Positions 28,820 through 38,045 of a stretch of DNA of 64,000 bases are shown one piece after another; position 1 is the stretch's first letter; each line of letters starts with the position of its first letter. The notes beneath the pieces were generated by a model, which saw nothing but the letters and a program-made list of their open reading frames with translations, made no database searches and was not told where the DNA came from. The DNA is from Acidithiobacillus sulfuriphilus (lineage in GTDB: Bacteria; Pseudomonadota; Gammaproteobacteria; Acidithiobacillales; Acidithiobacillaceae): positions 3,170 through 67,169 of the forward strand of contig NZ_RIZI01000193.1 of NCBI RefSeq assembly GCF_003721225.1. Reading direction: 5' to 3'. The translations under genes were made by a program, and so were the position numbers.

Positions 28820-30004
28820 CTAGAACATAAATCCAGTTTCAACGAGTCCACGAACTTGCGATGGATTAGTTCCATTAACGCCAAATACACCACCAGATTT
28901 ATAGCAGGACGCCCTTATATATGATAGCTCGGCACGAGTGAAAAATCCACCATCCTGATATGTTGGAGTAATACTAACAGCCCACGCGTGAGCGCCATTT
29001 CCATAACCCAAGATGCTACCCGAGACACCTCCATCACCAATCACACCGTCTGCTGCGTAATATTCCACTCTACCGGCAATAGAATAATCCTTGCTGATTG
29101 AGTAATCAACATGAATTGACGCCCCATAGTTGTCAGAACCGCGGGTAACGCCATATTGCAAATTGGCTGGTGTATACATATATTGTATGTAAGGCTTAAC
29201 TATCCACGGCCCCGAACTATATTCATAATATAACCCATATATTTCGCTATTATCCGCAGTCAAACTGGCATTTACTGAACTGTTCGTTGAATAGGATCCG
29301 TTAATGCTTCCCGTATGACCCAAGTTCCCCCCTCCATAAAAGCTTATACTATTTGAGCCATTAATCGCGTATGTCAATAACCCGTCTACCCAATTATACC
29401 TATTTGAGTAATATCCATCATTCCAAGAAACAGATAGGCTCACGGGCCCATTCTCATAATTTACTTGGACGCCTCTATTGACAACATTCTCTACATCCCA
29501 GAGTAACCCACCCTCTATCTCATTTCTCTGATAACTAAAACTACCGGTAGGGCCAATAAGAGTTGGCAACTTTCCTATTTCAATAGAAAAATTACTGGTC
29601 GGTGCAATTTTTAAATACGCTATAGGAAGCGCTCCATAACTATTAAGTGTAGAAGAAGTAGATGCAAACGGTAGCCCTATTCCTGGGAAATTATAGGCTC
29701 CAGCTTGCAGATAGAATTGGACTAACCCACTATTTTTCTTTAATATTAAAAAAGCATTAGAGATATCCATCCCGACGCTCTTTCCGCCCAACGGCCCAAC
29801 ATTAGCTGCAGACGGTGCGTTATCTTGCCAAAAACCAAAACCAGATAAAACACCTTGGGCTTTGATCTTCCCAAGCGGTCCTGCACTAAACGATAGCGAC
29901 GATGGCATAGTCAATGGATCAGCATATGCATTACCTGCGATGAGTAGCGTGCCAGAAAATAGAACCTCTGCGAGAATGGTCCTATACTTTACATCTATTT
30001 TCAT
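28820..30004 (-). CDS. Outer-membrane beta-barrel porin
   Basis: A 394-residue porin. A signal peptide (hydrophobic ILAEVLFSGTLLIAG, cleavage after NAYA near residue 28) precedes SSLSFSAGPLGKIKAQGVLSG. The rest alternates polar and aromatic residues as in barrel strands and ends in a C-terminal Phe (ETGFMF), the barrel-assembly signal. A second, similar porin begins at 63604 and shares AGPLGK, GVLSG and KNSGLVQFYLQAGAYN. Position 30004 is preferred as start because GGAG lies six bases upstream. A sigma-54 element and NtrC-like sites upstream suggest that it admits nitrogenous solutes under nitrogen limitation. It is AT-rich. Confidence 0.85.
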   Translation of the reverse strand: MKIDVKYRTILAEVLFSGTLLIAGNAYADPLTMPSSLSFSAGPLGKIKAQGVLSGFGFWQDNAPSAANVGPLGGKSVGMDISNAFLILKKNSGLVQFYLQAGAYNFPGIGLPFASTSSTLNSYGALPIAYLKIAPTSNFSIEIGKLPTLIGPTGSFSYQRNEIEGGLLWDVENVVNRGVQVNYENGPVSLSVSWNDGYYSNRYNWVDGLLTYAINGSNSISFYGGGNLGHTGSINGSYSTNSSVNASLTADNSEIYGLYYEYSSGPWIVKPYIQYMYTPANLQYGVTRGSDNYGASIHVDYSISKDYSIAGRVEYYAADGVIGDGGVSGSILGYGNGAHAWAVSITPTYQDGGFFTRAELSYIRASCYKSGGVFGVNGTNPSQVRGLVETGFMF

Positions 30005-30043
30005 ATAAATCTCCATCAATAATGAGTTTGATAGTTAAATTAA

Positions 30044-30058
30044 GCAAATATGATGCCA
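30044..30058 (-). promoter_or_regulatory. Putative sigma-54 promoter of the porin gene
   Basis: The minus strand reads TGGCATCATATTTGC then TTAA, one of the best RpoN matches in the window. The start of transcription would be about 30 bases before the porin ATG. Confidence 0.7.
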
Positions 30059-30180
30059 CACATTGTTTCTCACGCAAATTAATTCGCACATGATATTATA
30101 ACACGTTGTAATATAATAAATATTTTTAATATGGAAGAAGTTTTTTGCCAACCATAATGTGCCCCACAAGCGTAAATAAT

Positions 30181-30226
30181 GCACCACAATAAAGCATTAT
30201 TCGTTAATCATGCACCGCTATTGTGC
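30181..30226. promoter_or_regulatory. Pair of NtrC-like sites upstream of the porin
   Basis: GCACCACAATAAAGC (30181-30195, good left half) and GCACCGCTATTGTGC (30212-30226, one mismatch in the dyad) have centres 31 bases apart and lie 120-170 bases upstream of the sigma-54 element. Confidence 0.55.
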
Positions 30227-31084
30227 AGAAGATGCGTTGTAGATCTACACCACCACAACGTAGCTTCACCTGGTGGGCAATAAAACCACCCCGCCGGCGG
30301 CTCCGCAAGCAGAGACGGCGCAGCTGTTTTACCTTTTTCCCCTGCACACATTCTATCAGCAGTTGCGAAGCGTGCAGCAGGAAGGTACCGTGTGGCTGAA
30401 ATTGTTGGCCTCGAATTTCTATTCCATGAAAGGCGGGCAAGCTCGCACATATTCGGAAAACGCGCTACGATGGGCCTTAGCGCAAAAAGGCCGGTCTCTA
30501 GGATGCAGTGCTCAGTAACCCCCGTCTTCCTGGGGGGATGTAAGAAGAATGTGCCATGAGTTAGGCGACAAGCATTTTGCGCGGGCTTGCCAAATACATC
30601 GCAGCATATATGGCAAGGGGTGGATCACCAGGTGATCAAGATGCGCTACCTGGCTGAGGGGGTTCCCCTTATAACCTTTCTAACCCACTTCTGAAGCAAG
30701 TTCAGCAGCTTTACACCAGAGTTTGGGAGCAGGAGACTTTCTCGGTCCATCGGAAGATGGTGGCTTGCGGTAGTTGTGAGTCCTCCATCAAGATGGGCCG
30801 CCAGATCGATTGTGCTTCCGTAGGGAATGAATCTGCTCTTGAAGCAACCGCACTCCATCCTGAAGACCCCAGATTTGTATCCAGGGCGTCCGAACCGGAC
30901 TCTCTCGGTTCGCTAAGATTCGGCAGATCCATGCTTCTCCTCGGGAAAACTCACGCTGCCATTCTACTGGCAGCGGGGAGCGATGAGTAGTTACGATGAA
31001 TTTGCTGCATCACGCTGCAGAACCCGAACACCATTAATCCATTTTCCCCAAGCAACTTTAATCGAATTAATAAAATATTAATTA
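30227..31084. other. Region of about 860 bases without a recognisable gene
   Basis: Short open frames exist on both strands (for example 30273-30518 plus and 30711-30932 minus), but none has a ribosome site, conserved motif or neighbour support. The stretch 30240-30520 reads like the tail of a broken gene (FYQQLRSVQQEGTVWLKLL). I see no RNA gene or complete insertion sequence. Confidence 0.4.
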
Positions 31085-32800
31085 TTACTTAGCCAGATAT
31101 AAAAGCAATGTAACCAACAAAATAATGCTAATACTGCGCCACAAAAATAGCTGGCTTATTTCGAAATAGGGCTTGCGTGACGAGCAACTGATTGCAAATA
31201 TTTTTTCTGAATGGTCAAGATCATAGGCAATTTCCAGAATATCCTGATACCGGTTTTTAGGATCTTCGTCAAGCGCTTTGCCTATAATCGGATCAAGCCA
31301 TTCAGGAAGATCAGAGCGGTACTGTTTTAGCAGTTTTCTTTTGCGTAACCCGTAAGGCATTTCTCCTCCAGAGAAGATTTGGAAAAGGGTGATTCCGTAA
31401 GCAAAAACCTCTGATCGTTCGTCACCAGTCTCCCCGCGAACGAGCTCCGGCGCCATATATGACGGTGTCCCTGGTGTGAAAGGAGGTGCCGGATCAAGAA
31501 CACCGGGAATGTATGCAAAACCCAAATCAAGCAACTTCAATCCTCCGCCATTTAAAAGGAGTACATTTTCTGGCTTAATATCACGATGATAGATCTTGTT
31601 GCGATTTAAAGAGTAAATGGCTTTTGCCAAGTTCGAGGCAATTTCTAAACCCTCAGCTAGGTAGATCGGCTTTCTCTTGATACGCTTTTCAAGAGTTTCT
31701 CCTTCATAGAATGGCATCACCATGTAAACCTGGCTTTGCCTTTCACGAGCCACATGAATTGCCTCTACTATCCAAGGGCTTTTTATCCTGCTTGAAATCC
31801 AACCCTCACGCACAAAAGCCCTTCGGATATTTTCGTCTCTAACTACTCGTGGTTTCGGGAATTTCATTATTAGTTTTCGCCCAGAAGAAGTGCCATCTTC
31901 TGCTAAGAAGAGACGACTATAATGTCCATCATAAATAACTGACTTTATAATATATCCATCAACAATACTGCCAATTTTCGGTAAATTTAAAATTGGCAAT
32001 TCGCCGATAATGCGTTCAAGATACATCATATCAAGAGCCGGTAGCCGAACAATATCCACGACTGCGGCAGTAATGTTATCCTGCGATCCAAACTTTAGCC
32101 CTTCTTCTATCAGTGCGCGCGCAGTTGTTAATGCATCTACTTTAATTGCCATAAGTTCCTGTAAACGAGATTTTTCCAGGAAACGATAAAGTCCATCACT
32201 ACATAATAGCAAACGGTCACCATCACTGATGTCTATGGGATGAAAGTCTGCGAGTAAATTCTCGTCCAAACCTGGAGCACGTGCAATAAGTTCACCGAAA
32301 CCAACATTAAACACGTGGTCTTCACTGACCTGAACCAGTCGCCCGGAACGCCAGAGATAAAGCCGAACATCACCTGCAGAAACCAGATATGCTTCTCTCC
32401 CGCGCAATATTAGGGCAGCAAATGAAGCCGCCATATTTTTCAGGTAGGGATCGTTTCTCCCCAATATATACAACCAACGGTTGATGGATTCCAGCGCTTT
32501 CCCCGCAGCCAACTCCGGGCTCAATGTATCTGCAACCCCATAATATGATTCTATAAACGATCGTGCAGCGAGTTCCGCCGCAACACGCCCCCCTTGCCCC
32601 CCGCTCATACCATCGGTGACAACCAATGTGCTACCTCTGGTTGCCTGCTGTTCCCGACTACCCAACATTAGCCCAACATAATCTTCATTGTATGGCCGAC
32701 GCCCTGAGACAGAAACGAAAGCGATAATCGCCTCCGGGCAATCCCTGTTATCTAATCCGATATGAATATTTTCATAGGTTTCTCTGGGAATATTTTTCAC
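31085..32800 (-). CDS. Bifunctional PP2C phosphatase-Ser/Thr kinase, membrane-anchored
   Basis: A 571-residue fusion. Residues about 24-252 form a PP2C phosphatase: GRRPYNEDY, VVTDGMSGGQGG (metal Asp63), CSDGL and the C-terminal DNITAAVV (Asp241). Residues about 282-530 form a Hanks-type kinase: Lys313 in LIMKFPKP, HRDIKPEN at 405-412 and DLG (instead of DFG) at 425-427, then GTPSYMAPE. One C-terminal helix (ISIILLVTLLLYLAK) should anchor it in the inner membrane with both domains in the cytoplasm. In Pseudomonas a protein of this architecture lies in the nitrate assimilation operon between nasA and nirB; here it has no nitrate genes beside it. The target is unknown. It is AT-rich. Confidence 0.88.
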   Translation of the reverse strand: MKNIPRETYENIHIGLDNRDCPEAIIAFVSVSGRRPYNEDYVGLMLGSREQQATRGSTLVVTDGMSGGQGGRVAAELAARSFIESYYGVADTLSPELAAGKALESINRWLYILGRNDPYLKNMAASFAALILRGREAYLVSAGDVRLYLWRSGRLVQVSEDHVFNVGFGELIARAPGLDENLLADFHPIDISDGDRLLLCSDGLYRFLEKSRLQELMAIKVDALTTARALIEEGLKFGSQDNITAAVVDIVRLPALDMMYLERIIGELPILNLPKIGSIVDGYIIKSVIYDGHYSRLFLAEDGTSSGRKLIMKFPKPRVVRDENIRRAFVREGWISSRIKSPWIVEAIHVARERQSQVYMVMPFYEGETLEKRIKRKPIYLAEGLEIASNLAKAIYSLNRNKIYHRDIKPENVLLLNGGGLKLLDLGFAYIPGVLDPAPPFTPGTPSYMAPELVRGETGDERSEVFAYGITLFQIFSGGEMPYGLRKRKLLKQYRSDLPEWLDPIIGKALDEDPKNRYQDILEIAYDLDHSEKIFAISCSSRKPYFEISQLFLWRSISIILLVTLLLYLAK

Positions 32801-33252
32801 GATTATTTACGGCTCCTAGCTGTCCTGTGTGGGCAATGGAATAGAATCACGAGCTTGAGAGAATTCATCTAGGGGGTTGCTGAAAAAATTTTTCTTCAAA
32901 CATTCATTCTCCCCCTTTTGAAACTCCGTTTTTAGGAGAGAGATGAGGCTCGCTCGAAAATACCCGGACCCCACAGCTATACTATAAGCCCGCTGGGGCA
33001 GGCCTGGTGCCAGTATATTTAAAGGCCATATATCATAATGCACCATTCCCGCACAGCGCGACGATCCACTCAGATTGCGGTTCCTCGCGGGATAGATGCC
33101 GCCATTAAAATGAATATCGACAGCCGGTGACACCCATCTCCTATCTACTACCCCCGACGGCCGCTGGCGAAATCCGCGCCAAACGCCTGCAACGCGCTGG
33201 CCTTGTCCGAACTCCAATCGTTGGCTGAATATTCAATAATAGACCTCTTGGT
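32801..33252. other. Gap of about 450 bases, probably broken coding material
   Basis: A 133-codon minus-strand frame spans 32816-33217, but its composition is not protein-like and no ribosome site precedes it. In another minus-strand frame the piece SNDWSSDKASALQAFGADFA (about 33170-33230) looks like the tail of a lost gene. No promoter or RNA could be assigned. Confidence 0.35.
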
Positions 33253-33969
33253 CTAGTTTCTGGCTGGGCATACAGCCCCCTCTTCAAGAATACTGATGAC
33301 ATCATTGCTCTCCATTACCTGACAGTAGATGTTGTTGAGGATCTCCAGTTCCTTGCCATGCAGATCATCCGTCGCGGACGCACAACCATCGTCCAGCACC
33401 ACCACGTTGAAGCTTTCGTCCGCTAGACTACGAACCGTGGAGGACACGCACTGATCAGTGAAAATACCTACGACCACCACGTTTTTGATCCCCATATTAT
33501 GCATGACTAAACGGAGATTAGTGCCCGTTAATGCACTATCCGTAGTTTTCGTCACAACGATCTCGTCCGGTAAAGGTTTAAGCGCATCTACGATCTGGCT
33601 GGCCGAATCGTCTTTTGGCAGCAGAATATTGTTGAACCCAGGTCTCTTCTGGCTAAGGGAGCGATCCCTACCATCATGCTTCAACGTGGCGATCCTTGCG
33701 AAGAAAACCTCCATAGCATGGCTACGAAAATAATCTAACATTCTCGATGCAGTCGGTATGACAACTTTTGCCATACGTTCACGGAATGGTGCCCACCGCA
33801 TCCAATCCATCCTTTCCTCGACAGTATTCTCTATATCAGCGGTATTTGAAAAATAAATATTCTGAACATCTATCACCAGCAATGCGGTTTCTATTCGAGA
33901 TAAATGAATATCTGGAATATCGACCAGACCTTGATAGTAAAATGAGCGGTATCTATCCTTCCAATTCAT
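33253..33969 (-). CDS. Isochorismatase-fold cysteine hydrolase
   Basis: A 238-residue hydrolase with the isochorismatase triad: Asp34 in LLVIDVQNIYF, Lys141 in VVTKTTDSALTGTNL and Cys174 in GIFTDQCVSSTVRSL. The TGTNL segment and the cysteine show an amidohydrolase rather than a true isochorismatase. Close groups include N-carbamoylsarcosine amidase, biuret hydrolase, ureidoacrylate hydrolase and nicotinamidase; I cannot choose between them. It follows an SDR and an APC permease driven by a sigma-54-type promoter, so hydrolysis of an imported amide to yield ammonia is a reasonable inference. Confidence 0.82.
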   Translation of the reverse strand: MNWKDRYRSFYYQGLVDIPDIHLSRIETALLVIDVQNIYFSNTADIENTVEERMDWMRWAPFRERMAKVVIPTASRMLDYFRSHAMEVFFARIATLKHDGRDRSLSQKRPGFNNILLPKDDSASQIVDALKPLPDEIVVTKTTDSALTGTNLRLVMHNMGIKNVVVVGIFTDQCVSSTVRSLADESFNVVVLDDGCASATDDLHGKELEILNNIYCQVMESNDVISILEEGAVCPARN

Positions 33970-33981
33970 GTTTATGTTCCT

Positions 33982-34752
33982 TCATTTTGCCAACGCCATC
34001 ATAGACTCTGGCAAAATCTGCCCGCCGTCCACTACCAGGGTCTGCCCGGTAATATAACCTGCTTCCCCAGTGGCGAGAAAGTAGACGGCATGGCCAATAT
34101 CTTCAACGGTACCTAACCGGCCCAAAGGTACCGCTGTGGCCATCCGCTTAAGATATTCGTCACCCATAACCTTGAGGCCGGGGGTGAGTATATTCCCTGG
34201 GAGAACCGCGTTGATGGTTATACCATGCTCAGCCAGCTCTAGAGCCGCAGTACGCATAAAACCCAGCATACCTGCCTTTGAAGCACCATAATGGGACCAA
34301 CCAGGATCACCCGTGATTGGCCCCGTGATCGAGGAGGTGAGAATGACGCGACCCGCTCCACTTTTTTTCAGATGGGGCAAACAAGCCTGCAAAGCAAGGA
34401 AGACCCCCTTGAGATTGACATTCATTACCATATCCCAGGATTTTTCCGTCATCTTTTCAATAGTTACCGACGGAAAAATACCAGCGTTAGCGCACAAAAC
34501 ATCAATTCCGCCAAAATGCTGCACTGCGGTGCTGGCTGCCTGTAACATGTCAGTCTGACTTTCTACATTTCCGCAAACGAATTCAACGGCCGCGTCAGGA
34601 TATTCACTTTTGATTTTATCAACCGCTGCAGTCCCTTCACTTCTATCGCGCCCAACGAGAAAAACCCTTGCTCCATTCCGGGCAAAGACCGCGCCAATTC
34701 CAAAGCCGATGCCCTTCGTACCGCCAGTGACCAGAACGGTTTGACCACTCAT
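33982..34752 (-). CDS. Short-chain dehydrogenase/reductase, FabG-like
   Basis: A 256-residue SDR. The cofactor motif VTGGTKGIGFG is at residues 8-18, the structural ANAG near 89, the catalytic Ser in LTSSITG and YGASKAG near residue 155. The C-terminal GYITGQTLVVDGG is characteristic. It uses NAD(P)H on an unknown alcohol or ketone. It lies 12 bases upstream of the isochorismatase-fold hydrolase and 48 bases downstream of an APC permease, so the three probably form an uptake-and-degradation operon. A housekeeping role in fatty acid synthesis is unlikely in this context. Confidence 0.82.
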   Translation of the reverse strand: MSGQTVLVTGGTKGIGFGIGAVFARNGARVFLVGRDRSEGTAAVDKIKSEYPDAAVEFVCGNVESQTDMLQAASTAVQHFGGIDVLCANAGIFPSVTIEKMTEKSWDMVMNVNLKGVFLALQACLPHLKKSGAGRVILTSSITGPITGDPGWSHYGASKAGMLGFMRTAALELAEHGITINAVLPGNILTPGLKVMGDEYLKRMATAVPLGRLGTVEDIGHAVYFLATGEAGYITGQTLVVDGGQILPESMMALAK

Positions 34753-34800
34753 TTAAGTTTCCTCAATACCACAAAATGTAGATGCCCCAACCTAAATCGC

Positions 34801-36216
34801 TTATTTCCGCCCAAAAACTTCGCTTTCCTGAGATTCCAAATCCTGCCCCATCTTGATCAGAACCTGAGGCGCTCTGATTTTAAGCATATAAAGCCACGCT
34901 ACACCAATACCCAAGTAAGCCACGAACAGATAAGGTAGAACATTGTATGGGTAGGATGGCACTGGGTATACACTACCAAAAAATGCACCCACCATAAATA
35001 TTCCGCCAAGGGACCCAAATACAATATTTCTCGCCTTCAATGCCTTGTTTTTATGTAAATATATAGGCGCTGCCAAGCTGATAAGAAAGTAGGCAAATAT
35101 AAAACCAAAAGTTGCGAACGTTCCAGTAATTCCGAACGTGTTTAGCGGTCCCTCACTCAGCATGGATAAGGGAACAATGAGCGCTATTACTGAACTAATC
35201 AATATGGCAACATGCGGGGTCTGATGATTAGCATGAACCATTCCCATCGATCTATGCACGAATTGATATCTTCCCATGGAAAAAAGGAGTCTAGACGCTG
35301 CATTGAGGCTCGCGAGGACACAAGCAAAGGCACTCATCGAGGCAATCACATAAATAAATACCACCAGCTCCGACTGACCAACAACATGAAGAAGCGTATC
35401 CAAAGGGGCTGAGTCATTACCAAGTTTTGATGCATCTCCTCCAAACGCAATCACCATCGCATAAGCCACGAACATGAAAAATATACCAGCAAATATCATA
35501 CTGGAAAGTATCGCCATAGGAATAGTTTTTAACGGATTCTTGGATTCCTTTCCCAGGGTTGCTGCACTTTCAAAACCGACAAATGAAAATATTCCCAAAA
35601 CTATCGCCTCGGCAAATCCTTTGGTAGTTACGCCATGCAAAGTGAGTTGCGTAGTATCGACAATAAGTTGATGGTGTTTTACCAGAGCAATTACCAGCAC
35701 AATAGAAATTATAGCAACAGATATGATTTCTATCGCGACACTAATGCGTGATGATAATTTTATATCTCGATAAGATAGGTAACCTACCAATGCTATTGTT
35801 ACTACATATATGATATATGAGTGAACAGTTAAACCTAAAGGAGTGAGCGCATTCTGTACAAAAATTGCTTCACCGGCAAGCACGGCCATTGCTGTGCCAA
35901 TATAGGCTGCCACCAGACCGAATCCGGCCAGGCCTCCACTCAATGGCCCCAGCGATCTGGAAATAAACACGAAAAATGACCCGGCAGCAGCGAAACGGCC
36001 GGCTAGCGCGGCAATGTTAAGCCCGACAAACAACAACGCAAATGAAGCCACTCCATAAACAAGCCAGCTACCCTGTCCGGCCAATGCCGCGACCGCCACA
36101 ACATTTAATGCCGGGGTGAATGTGGGGGATATGTTTGCCAACGACTGGCCGATTGTTTCAATGAAACCAAGGCTAGAACCTCTTAATGTTGTAGCAGGTT
36201 TTATGACCGCACTCAT
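34801..36216 (-). CDS. APC-superfamily amino acid/amine permease (first copy)
   Basis: A 471-residue inner-membrane transporter with about 12 hydrophobic segments. The early motif GQSLANISPTFTPALNV and the helix SAFACVLASLNAASRLLFSMGR are typical of the APC family. The ATG at 36216 has GGGAGG eight bases upstream; a longer frame covers the sigma-54 promoter and is rejected. A second similar permease lies at 39093-40526, with the same ending VYPVP-x-x-PYNV-x-PYL. The substrate is unknown; the SDR and amidohydrolase genes downstream suggest a nitrogenous compound. It is AT-rich. Confidence 0.85.
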   Translation of the reverse strand: MSAVIKPATTLRGSSLGFIETIGQSLANISPTFTPALNVVAVAALAGQGSWLVYGVASFALLFVGLNIAALAGRFAAAGSFFVFISRSLGPLSGGLAGFGLVAAYIGTAMAVLAGEAIFVQNALTPLGLTVHSYIIYVVTIALVGYLSYRDIKLSSRISVAIEIISVAIISIVLVIALVKHHQLIVDTTQLTLHGVTTKGFAEAIVLGIFSFVGFESAATLGKESKNPLKTIPMAILSSMIFAGIFFMFVAYAMVIAFGGDASKLGNDSAPLDTLLHVVGQSELVVFIYVIASMSAFACVLASLNAASRLLFSMGRYQFVHRSMGMVHANHQTPHVAILISSVIALIVPLSMLSEGPLNTFGITGTFATFGFIFAYFLISLAAPIYLHKNKALKARNIVFGSLGGIFMVGAFFGSVYPVPSYPYNVLPYLFVAYLGIGVAWLYMLKIRAPQVLIKMGQDLESQESEVFGRK

Positions 36217-36302
36217 CGGTAAGACCTCCCAATTGAAACTAGATAAATGGTTCGACATGATACTCGGTACATGGCTGATTATTCGCCTACATTCCATATT
36301 AA

Positions 36303-36317
36303 GCAATTAATGTGCCG
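36303..36317 (-). promoter_or_regulatory. Putative sigma-54 promoter of the permease-SDR-hydrolase operon
   Basis: The minus strand reads CGGCACATTAATTGC then TTAA, with the consensus GGCAC and TTGC boxes at exact spacing. It lies about 87 bases before the permease ATG. Confidence 0.7.
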
Positions 36318-36409
36318 GCCATATTAAATATAATTTCCATGGGAAACATAGGGATACTATATTTCCTTATATGAAATTTAGTCTATTATGGTGCATCGCT
36401 GATAATCAT

Positions 36410-36424
36410 GCACTTAGATGGTGC
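36410..36424. promoter_or_regulatory. NtrC-type site upstream of the APC permease
   Basis: GCACTTAGATGGTGC fits GCACY-N5-GGTGC completely and has the same form as the enteric glnA enhancers. A half-site ending in GGTGC (36380-36394) is centred 30 bases closer to the promoter. Confidence 0.65.
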
Positions 36425-36962
36425 AATTTTTCGTGAAAGGGAAAACGACGCTGGGGAAAGTTGACCCTGATTCCAGCGCGGTGGCACTCGTCGTCTGGTT
36501 ACAGGAAGCCGCTGATGCGGCGCCCGCAAAACGCAGGCCTGCGCGGAAGCCGGTTTATCACTACGCACGGTAGAACACTGGATAGAGGAGCAAGGGATAG
36601 TGAAAACAGATACCCGCACAACGATAAAACAACAAGTTCCTGTTAATCAAATTATTCATTCTAAGGTTTTTTCCACCATTATCCAATTTGTTCCTGCTAG
36701 CGGTATGTGGGCCATAGTGGTTCATCAACCTACTTTGGTTTCGGCAGGCGAGTTCTTCGTCAATACGGTGTAGCAGCTGAAAGATTTTGAGATCGTGCAG
36801 GAGGTTGTGACACACTGGAGGGGTTCTTTTCTTTGCCGGAAATTGACACTCCCCCCAACAGGCGCGTTTGTTCGTAAGCGTCTGTTTGTTCAAGTCCCTT
36901 GAGGGAGACTCACCCCTCCCCCTCACGCTACGTGATCACTAGGGCATCCACAAAGCCCATCA
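36425..36962. other. Region of about 540 bases without a recognisable gene
   Basis: Short frames on both strands (36461-36646 plus, 36561-36926 minus) have no ribosome sites or known motifs. The material lies between the NtrC site and a broken IS5 element and is probably mobile-element debris. Confidence 0.4.
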
Positions 36963-37648
36963 TTATCTCTGGCCGTACTCAGCCAGATTGAGGATGACCT
37001 TGTGCTTGCGGTAGACGCTGATGGAGAGTTTGAAACCGTAAGTGCTTTTACTATGTTTTTTGATCCAGATGGTCCAGGCGACATCCAGATCTTTCTGCCG
37101 CCGCTTGGCAGGGCTCCAGTCTGCAGGCATGGCACCCTGTCGGAACTGCTCGTTGTCGTCCTTGCTGAAATGTTGTTTCTGGTCGGGTACCAGGGTGGCA
37201 TCAATAATTTGCCTACCCCGGACCATATAGCCGTGCTGCAGGAGTTGCCGCTCGACCGCCGTGAACAGGGCTTCGGCGCCCGCGGCACCGATCCGGTTCT
37301 CATAGGTCCAGATCGTGGTCCGGCCCGGCAGGTTGACGGCATCGAGCAGACTACAGCAGCGTTGATAGCTACGCCGATCCGGGAGTTGATACTCCATTTG
37401 CTCATCGGAAAGGTTGTAGAGATGTTTTAGCACCAGTATCCGCATCAAGGTCTCTGTCGGATACTGTGGACGGCCACCTTGCGGACTAACAGGAGGCGGT
37501 GTGATCCAATTCACTCTCGGCGGCAAGACGTAGTAAAGTCGATATGGCTACCGATCCGCACCAGGGGATCACTCAACTGGTCGATCTTTTATTGATGCAA
37601 TTCCGCTGCGAGCAGATCCGTCTTGATCGCGCTCTTCCGTGGTTTCAT
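36963..37648 (-). pseudogene. IS5-family transposase, broken
   Basis: The minus strand encodes the N-terminal half of an IS5-type transposase in two frames. From an ATG at 37648 come MKPRKSAIKTDLLAAELHQ, a TAA stop, and then KIDQLSDPLVRIGSHIDF. A shifted frame continues with VSPQGGRPQYPTETLMRILV, DEQMEYQLPDR, IDATLVPDQK and GAMPADWSPAKRRQKDLD. The coding ends after KHKVILNLAE, so the C-terminal DDE glutamate region is missing. A stop, a frameshift and truncation make it inactive. It interrupts the resolvase remnant at about 37690. Confidence 0.85.
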
Positions 37649-37689
37649 ATCCTGGCCTCATCTCCATCCGCTTGTCCCAATTTTATCAC

Positions 37690-37927
37690 GACAAGACCTC
37701 AACAGCAGGTTTTTCGAGGTCCCTTCTATCTAGTACCTGCGCGATCCGGCGGTCCCGCCATGGCTTTCGCCCGGAGCAATCTCTTCGACGAAATGCACCT
37801 TTCCTAGCTCTCGGTGGTTGGTGAAGTGCAGGATATCTCTGCTTTGTTCTTCCCGATGTCTGGTCGAGCGTCGCACGCGCAGATAAGCGACCCTTTTGCA
37901 CGTTGTGGGATGCCCGTTTGTCACCAT
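37690..37927 (-). pseudogene. tnpR: Tn3-type serine recombinase (resolvase), N-terminal fragment
   Basis: From an ATG at 37927 the minus strand reads KRVAYLRVR, matching the N-terminal YLRVS catalytic motif of serine recombinases (the catalytic Ser is disturbed here). FTNHRELGKVHFVEEIA follows, then a shifted frame with DRRIAQVLD. The rest of the catalytic domain and the DNA-binding domain are lost where the IS5 remnant begins. It lies divergent to the tnpA fragment at 38686, the usual arrangement of a Tn3-family transposon. Confidence 0.75.
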
Positions 37928-37960
37928 TTTTACTCCATTCGATGAATACCAAAATTTCCC

Positions 37961-38027
37961 GTTTATCCGATAATGAATATTATACGGAAATGTTTGGTTT
38001 TCCTATAATATTCATTATCGGATAAAC
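37961..38027. repeat. Long perfect inverted repeat, res-like
   Basis: Two 24-base arms (37961-37984 and 38004-38027) are exact inverted copies around a 19-base spacer; the outer ends are GTTTATCCGATAATG and its complement. It lies 33 bases upstream of the resolvase start, between tnpR and tnpA, where Tn3 elements carry the resolution site. It could instead be the terminal repeats of a tiny element. Confidence 0.7.
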
Positions 38028-38045
38028 GATCATTTAATATGCCTC

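Noticed and set aside
32816-33217. Minus-strand frame of 133 codons
   Set aside because: Composition is not protein-like, no ribosome site, no recognisable domain.
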